In this document: positions 60,431 through 64,000 of the stretch, piece by piece | Position numbering within the stretch: the stretch's first letter is position 1 | Layout: each line of letters begins with the position of its first letter | Source: Pseudonocardia hierapolitana | GTDB lineage: Bacteria; Actinomycetota; Actinomycetes; Mycobacteriales; Pseudonocardiaceae | Direction of reading: 5' to 3' | NCBI RefSeq assembly: GCF_007994075.1 | Contig: NZ_VIWU01000001.1 | Coordinates: 434,001-498,000 of the forward strand | DNA length: 64,000 bases | Program-made: the position numbers and the translations under genes | Notes under the pieces: model-generated | Database searches by the model: none | What the model saw: the letters and a program-made list of their open reading frames with translations, nothing else | Told to the model about the DNA's origin: nothing

Positions 60431-61183
60431 ATGACACAGACCAGCTTCGACCTCACCGGACGCATCGCCGTCGTCACCGGAGCCAGCAGCGGGATCGGCG
60501 CCGCGACCGCGCGGGCGCTGGCCGCGGGCGGTGCCAAGGTCGCGGTGCTCGCGCGCCGCACCGACCGGATCGAGGCGCTCGCGAAGGAGATCGACGGCAT
60601 CGCCGTCCCCGCCGACGTCACCGACCCGGCGAGCCTCGCCCGCGCCGCAACCACGATCCGCGCCGAACTCGGCCGGCCCGACCTGGTCGTCGCCAACGCC
60701 GGCGTGATGAACGGTGCCCCGTTCGCCACCGCAGAGCCCGCCGAGTGGTCGGCGATGGTGGACACGAACGTCACCGGGTTGCTGCACACCGGCAAGGCCT
60801 TCGTCGACGACCTCCTCGCGGCCGCCGCCGAGGGCAGGCCCGCCGACCTCGTGCACGTCGGCTCGATCGCGAGCCACGAGGTCTTCCCCGGCTACGCCGT
60901 CTACAGCGCGACGAAGGCGGGCGTGGCGGCGCTGACGCGCGGGCTGCGGCTCGAGCTCGGCCCGCGCGGGGTGCGCGTGCGCGCCGTCGAGCCGGGGATC
61001 ACCGAGAGCGAGCTCGGCGAGACGATGCTCGACGCCGAGGGCCGCGCGACCCTCGAGGACATCCGGCAGCAGGTCGGACCGATCCCGGCGAGCGACGTCG
61101 CGGAGGCGATCGCGTGGTCGGCCGCAGCGCCGGCCCGGCTCAACGTCGCGCAGCTGATCGTGCTGCCGACGGCACAGGGCTAG
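60431..61183 (+). CDS. SDR-family oxidoreductase
   Basis: This 250-residue classical short-chain dehydrogenase has the cofactor motif TGASSGIGAATARAL, NAGV, the catalytic Ser in GSIASHEVF and Tyr/Lys in YSATKAG. The basic residue after strand 2 (ARRTDR) suggests NADP(H). The start is ATG 60431. Divergent MmyB-regulator/SDR pairs are common in actinomycetes. Its 3' end overlaps the kinase gene by 44 bases in the opposite direction. Confidence 0.92.
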   Translation: MTQTSFDLTGRIAVVTGASSGIGAATARALAAGGAKVAVLARRTDRIEALAKEIDGIAVPADVTDPASLARAATTIRAELGRPDLVVANAGVMNGAPFATAEPAEWSAMVDTNVTGLLHTGKAFVDDLLAAAAEGRPADLVHVGSIASHEVFPGYAVYSATKAGVAALTRGLRLELGPRGVRVRAVEPGITESELGETMLDAEGRATLEDIRQQVGPIPASDVAEAIAWSAAAPARLNVAQLIVLPTAQG

Positions 61184-61751
61184 CCGCCTCGGGCGCGGGG
61201 CCGGTGTCGAGGCGCAGGCCCCCGCGCGCGGCCGCCCGGTCGAGCACGGTGACGCTGCGCCACCCGGGCGGAGGGTTGCCGACCAGCTCGGCCGCGGTGT
61301 GCTCGGCGTGCCGGGCGTGGGCGCAGAACGAGGCCTCCGGCACGACCCGGCCGCGCTCGTACTGGGCGCGCCGGGCCTCGGCCGCGTCGGCCTGCAGCCA
61401 CAACAGGTGCGCCTCCCGCCCCGTGGCGGCGGCGAGGCGGGCCATCGCGGCGCGGGTGCTCGGCTGCGTGGCGGGCAGGTGCACGACGACCGTGGGGGTG
61501 GCCGAGAGGGCCGCCCCGACCACGGCCGTGCGGTGCATCAGGTGCACGACCGGTCGTTGCACGGCGTACGGCACCCCACGTGCGATCGGTCGCAGCGCCG
61601 CGCGGTACGCCTCGGAGTCGAGCACGGTGAGCCCCTCGGCAGCCGGCAGGCTCGCCAGCAGGGTGGACTTGCCCGCCCCCGGCATCCCGGCCACCAGCAG
61701 CAGCGTGCGTCCCGGCAGGGCGAGCCGCACCGGCGGTGTCGCGGTGGTCAC
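61140..61751 (-). CDS. Small P-loop kinase-like ATPase
   Basis: This protein of about 203 residues has a Walker A motif VAGMPGAGKSTLLASL followed by VLDSEAYRAAL and the helical region LWLQADAAEARRAQYERGR, as in zeta-toxin or gluconate-kinase-like AAA_33 proteins. The substrate is unknown. The start is GTG 61751, or GTG 61796 further upstream. It overlaps the convergent SDR gene. Confidence 0.75.
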   Translation of the reverse strand: MTTATPPVRLALPGRTLLLVAGMPGAGKSTLLASLPAAEGLTVLDSEAYRAALRPIARGVPYAVQRPVVHLMHRTAVVGAALSATPTVVVHLPATQPSTRAAMARLAAATGREAHLLWLQADAAEARRAQYERGRVVPEASFCAHARHAEHTAAELVGNPPPGWRSVTVLDRAAARGGLRLDTGPAPEAASPVPSAARSAARR

Positions 61752-61855
61752 GCATTGACCAACGTACGGTTCGGGCGGTTCGTTCCGTTCACCCACCGGG
61801 TGGTCCCGTGACCACGATCATGTTTGCCATTCCCCTGCCTCGGGAACGCGCGCGA

Positions 61856-64000
61856 TCAGCCGGCGGCGGTGAGCACCGCCTTCTCGATCCGCCGGCGCTC
61901 CGCGCGCCCGAGCGTGCCCTCGCCGCCGGCGCCGGCCAGGCCGAACGCGTCGACGACGGAGGCGCCCAGCGTCGACGCCCTCGCCCAGCGCACGTCGGCC
62001 CCGCACTCCTCCAGCGCGGCCGCGACCCGGTACAGCAGCCCGATCCGGTCGGTGCCGCGCAGCTCGAGGACGACCGCGCCGGTGGCCTCGTCGTCGAACC
62101 AGAGGACCCGGGCCGGAGCGGGCGGATCCGCGGCGGGGCCGCGCGGGGCGTAGTCGCGCTCCTTGCGGGCCAGCGCCTCGGGCAGCTGCAGGCCGCCGTC
62201 GAGCACGCGGGTGAGGTCCGAGCGCAGCAGGGCGGGGTCGGGAAGGCCGCCGAACCGCGGCGAGACGGTGAACGTGAACACCGCGACGCCGCCGAGCGTG
62301 GCGAGCTCCGCGGCGTGGACCTCCAGCGAGTGCAGGGCGAGCACCCCCGCTGCGGCGGCGAGCGAACCGATGCGGTGCGGCACGGCGACGACGACGCCCG
62401 CGGGGTCGCCCTCGTCGAGACGCACCTGCGCACGCCCGTCGGCCTCGACGGTGCCGGCCAGCTCGGCCGCGGCCGCGGTCGGGGGCGTGGGGCCGGGCAG
62501 GGCCTTCCCGGCGAGCACCGCCCGGCAGCGGTTGGCGAGGTCGTGGATGAGCGCCCGCTTCCACGGGCTCCACACGCCGGGGCCGGTGGCCAGCGCGTCG
62601 GCCTCGGCGAGCGCTTCGAGGAGCTCCAGCAGCAGGCCGTCCCCGTCGAGGGTGTCGACGACGCGGGTGACGGTGGCCGGGTCCTCCAGGTCGCGGCGGG
62701 TGGCGGTGTGTGGCAGCAGCAGGTGGTGGCGCACCATCCGGCCGAGCACGGCGACGTCCGCCTCCGGGAAACCCAGGCGCCGCCCCACCTGCACGGCGAG
62801 CGACTCCCCCACCTCGGAGTGGTCGCCCCCGCGGCCCTTGCCGATGTCGTGCAGCAGTGCGCCGACCAGCAGCAGGTCCGGTCGTGCGACGCGCGTGGTG
62901 AGCCTCGCCGCCTGCGCGCACGCCTCGACGAGGTGCCGGTCGACGGTCCACACGTGCGCCCGGTCCCGGGGCGGCAGGTCGCGCACCGCGCCCCACTCGG
63001 GGAAGAGCCGCCCCCAGAGCCCGGTGCGGTCCAGCGACTCCACGACGTCGACCAGCGGGCGGCCGGTGCCCAGCAGCGACAGCAGCTCGCCCAGCGCCGG
63101 CCGCGGCCACGGCGCCCGCAGCTCCGGGGCGGTGTCGGCGAGCCGGTGCAGTGTGCCGGCCGCGATCGGGAGGCCGGTGCGGGCGGCCGTGGCGGCCACC
63201 CGGAGCACGAGGGCGGGGTCGCGGGCCGCCGATGCGTCGCGGGCCAGCGCCACCTCGCCGATGTGTTCGACCACGCCGGAGTCCAGCGGGCGGCGGACGG
63301 GCGGGCGGCGCAGCGCGGCGAGCCCGCGCCTGGGCAGCGCGTTGCGGGCCGAGCGCAGCCCGACCTCGGCCGCGAACGCCACCGACCGGGCCGCCCCGGA
63401 CAGTGCGCGCGCCAGCTCGAACCGATCGGAGATCTCCAGCGCGGCCGCCACCTCGTCGGCATCCTGGGCGTGCAGGACGTCCCGGGCCCGGCCCGCGAGC
63501 CGGTGCAGCTCGGTGCGGACGTCGAGCAGGAGCATCCGCGCCGCCTGCACGTCGGCCGCAGGCCGGTCGACGAGCTGGGCCGCGGCGAGCGCGTCGATCA
63601 GCTGGATGTCGCGCAGGCCGCCGTGGCCGTGCTTGAGGTCGGGCTCCACCCGGTGCGCCACGTCGCCGACCTTGCGCCAGCGCTCGTGGGCGGTGTCGGC
63701 GAGCTCGTCGAAGCGTCCGCGGATCCCGGCCCGCCACGACTGGCGCACCGCGGCGCGGACCTTCTCCGAGAGCGCCGGATCGCCCGCGATGTGCCGGGCC
63801 TCGAGCAGCCCGAGCGCGGCGCGCAGGTCGGTGGCGGCCACCTGCACGGCCTGACCGGGGGTCCGGACGGAATGGTCCAGCCCGATCCCGGCGTCCCACA
63901 GCGGGTACCACAGGTCCCGCGCCAGCCGCTCGATGTCCTTGCGGCCGTCGTGCAGCAGGACCAGGTCGAGGTCCGACCACGGCGCGAGCTCCCGGCGGCC
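61856..64000 (-). CDS. glnD: [Protein-PII] uridylyltransferase GlnD, 5' end cut by window edge
   Basis: The visible 714 residues of this nitrogen-sensor enzyme start inside the nucleotidyltransferase domain (PWSDLDLVLLHDGR, with the paired aspartates). A GlnD/PII domain (HGGLRDIQLIDAL), the HD phosphohydrolase domain (ALLHDIGKGRGGDHSEVGE) and two C-terminal ACT domains (VAVPHRIGSLAAAAGVLALH; ELRGTDRIGLLYRVAAALEE) follow. It modifies PII in response to glutamine. The amtB-glnB-glnD-ffh order is usual in actinobacteria, so amtB and glnB probably lie just to the right. Confidence 0.97.
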   Translation of the reverse strand, partial: GRRELAPWSDLDLVLLHDGRKDIERLARDLWYPLWDAGIGLDHSVRTPGQAVQVAATDLRAALGLLEARHIAGDPALSEKVRAAVRQSWRAGIRGRFDELADTAHERWRKVGDVAHRVEPDLKHGHGGLRDIQLIDALAAAQLVDRPAADVQAARMLLLDVRTELHRLAGRARDVLHAQDADEVAAALEISDRFELARALSGAARSVAFAAEVGLRSARNALPRRGLAALRRPPVRRPLDSGVVEHIGEVALARDASAARDPALVLRVAATAARTGLPIAAGTLHRLADTAPELRAPWPRPALGELLSLLGTGRPLVDVVESLDRTGLWGRLFPEWGAVRDLPPRDRAHVWTVDRHLVEACAQAARLTTRVARPDLLLVGALLHDIGKGRGGDHSEVGESLAVQVGRRLGFPEADVAVLGRMVRHHLLLPHTATRRDLEDPATVTRVVDTLDGDGLLLELLEALAEADALATGPGVWSPWKRALIHDLANRCRAVLAGKALPGPTPPTAAAAELAGTVEADGRAQVRLDEGDPAGVVVAVPHRIGSLAAAAGVLALHSLEVHAAELATLGGVAVFTFTVSPRFGGLPDPALLRSDLTRVLDGGLQLPEALARKERDYAPRGPAADPPAPARVLWFDDEATGAVVLELRGTDRIGLLYRVAAALEECGADVRWARASTLGASVVDAFGLAGAGGEGTLGRAERRRIEKAVLTAAG

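Overview
The window is about 73% G+C, most coding genes start with ATG or GTG behind short Shine-Dalgarno sequences, and many neighbouring genes overlap by 4 bases. The core gene order glnD, ffh, rpsP, khpA, rimM, trmD, rplS, lepB, rnhB, DUF2469, yraN, comM, dprA, xerC, whiG, M23 peptidase, rpsB, tsf, pyrH, frr, cdsA, rlmN, dxr, rip is the chromosomal backbone of spore-forming and related actinomycetes. A whiG-type sigma factor, DUF2631, DUF2469 and a tandem intergenic repeat based on GAGTC suggest a member of the Pseudonocardiales (Pseudonocardia-like). The genus is inferred, not proven.

Region 1 (about 0.4-11.6 kb) is a complete aerobic pyridine-carboxylate catabolic cluster of the maleamate type. 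A long minus-strand operon (9072 down to 1268) encodes an FAD monooxygenase (NicC), an MFS transporter, a three-subunit molybdenum hydroxylase (FAD, molybdopterin and 2Fe-2S subunits), maleamate amidase (NicF) and N-formylmaleamate deformylase (NicD). A short plus-strand operon encodes the 2,5-dihydroxypyridine dioxygenase (NicX) and maleate isomerase (NicE). A MarR regulator (NicR-like) sits between them and a FadR-type GntR regulator lies at the far end. Together these convert nicotinate, through 6-hydroxynicotinate, 2,5-dihydroxypyridine, N-formylmaleamate, maleamate and maleate, to fumarate. A nearly identical 26-base element precedes both operons, and a perfect match to the FadR operator form precedes the GntR gene.

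Region 2 (11.6-23.4 kb) mixes core genes (rip, dxr, rlmN) with accessory ones: two Clp-N-domain proteins, a HAD phosphatase, a split bacterial end-joining pair (LigD-type polymerase domain and a separate ATP-dependent ligase), a mug glycosylase, an EamA exporter with a MarR regulator, an SDR and a small MarR operon. A 22-bp tandem repeat lies at 17.6-17.9 kb.

Region 3 (23.4-34.1 kb) is accessory: membrane proteins, an XRE/MmyB regulator divergent from an alpha/beta hydrolase, a frameshifted LAL-type LuxR regulator, a VOC protein, an internally deleted flavoprotein relic, an HdeD-like protein and two more hydrolases.

Region 4 (34.1-49.0 kb) is the translation, cell-envelope and recombination core from cdsA to trmD, all on the minus strand except the M23 peptidase. 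Region 5 (49.0-53.8 kb) is an accessory block wedged between trmD and rimM: a Clp-N protein with a small HTH partner and doubled operators, a berberine-bridge-type oxidase, a TetR regulator with operators overlapping a monooxygenase start codon, and a second cluster of the GAGTC repeat. Region 6 (53.8-64.0 kb) returns to the core (rimM, khpA, rpsP, ffh, glnD) with a CPBP protease, an amidohydrolase, a second MmyB regulator divergent from an SDR, and a small P-loop kinase. glnD runs off the right edge and a small hypothetical gene runs off the left edge. No tRNA, rRNA, CRISPR or transposase was found.
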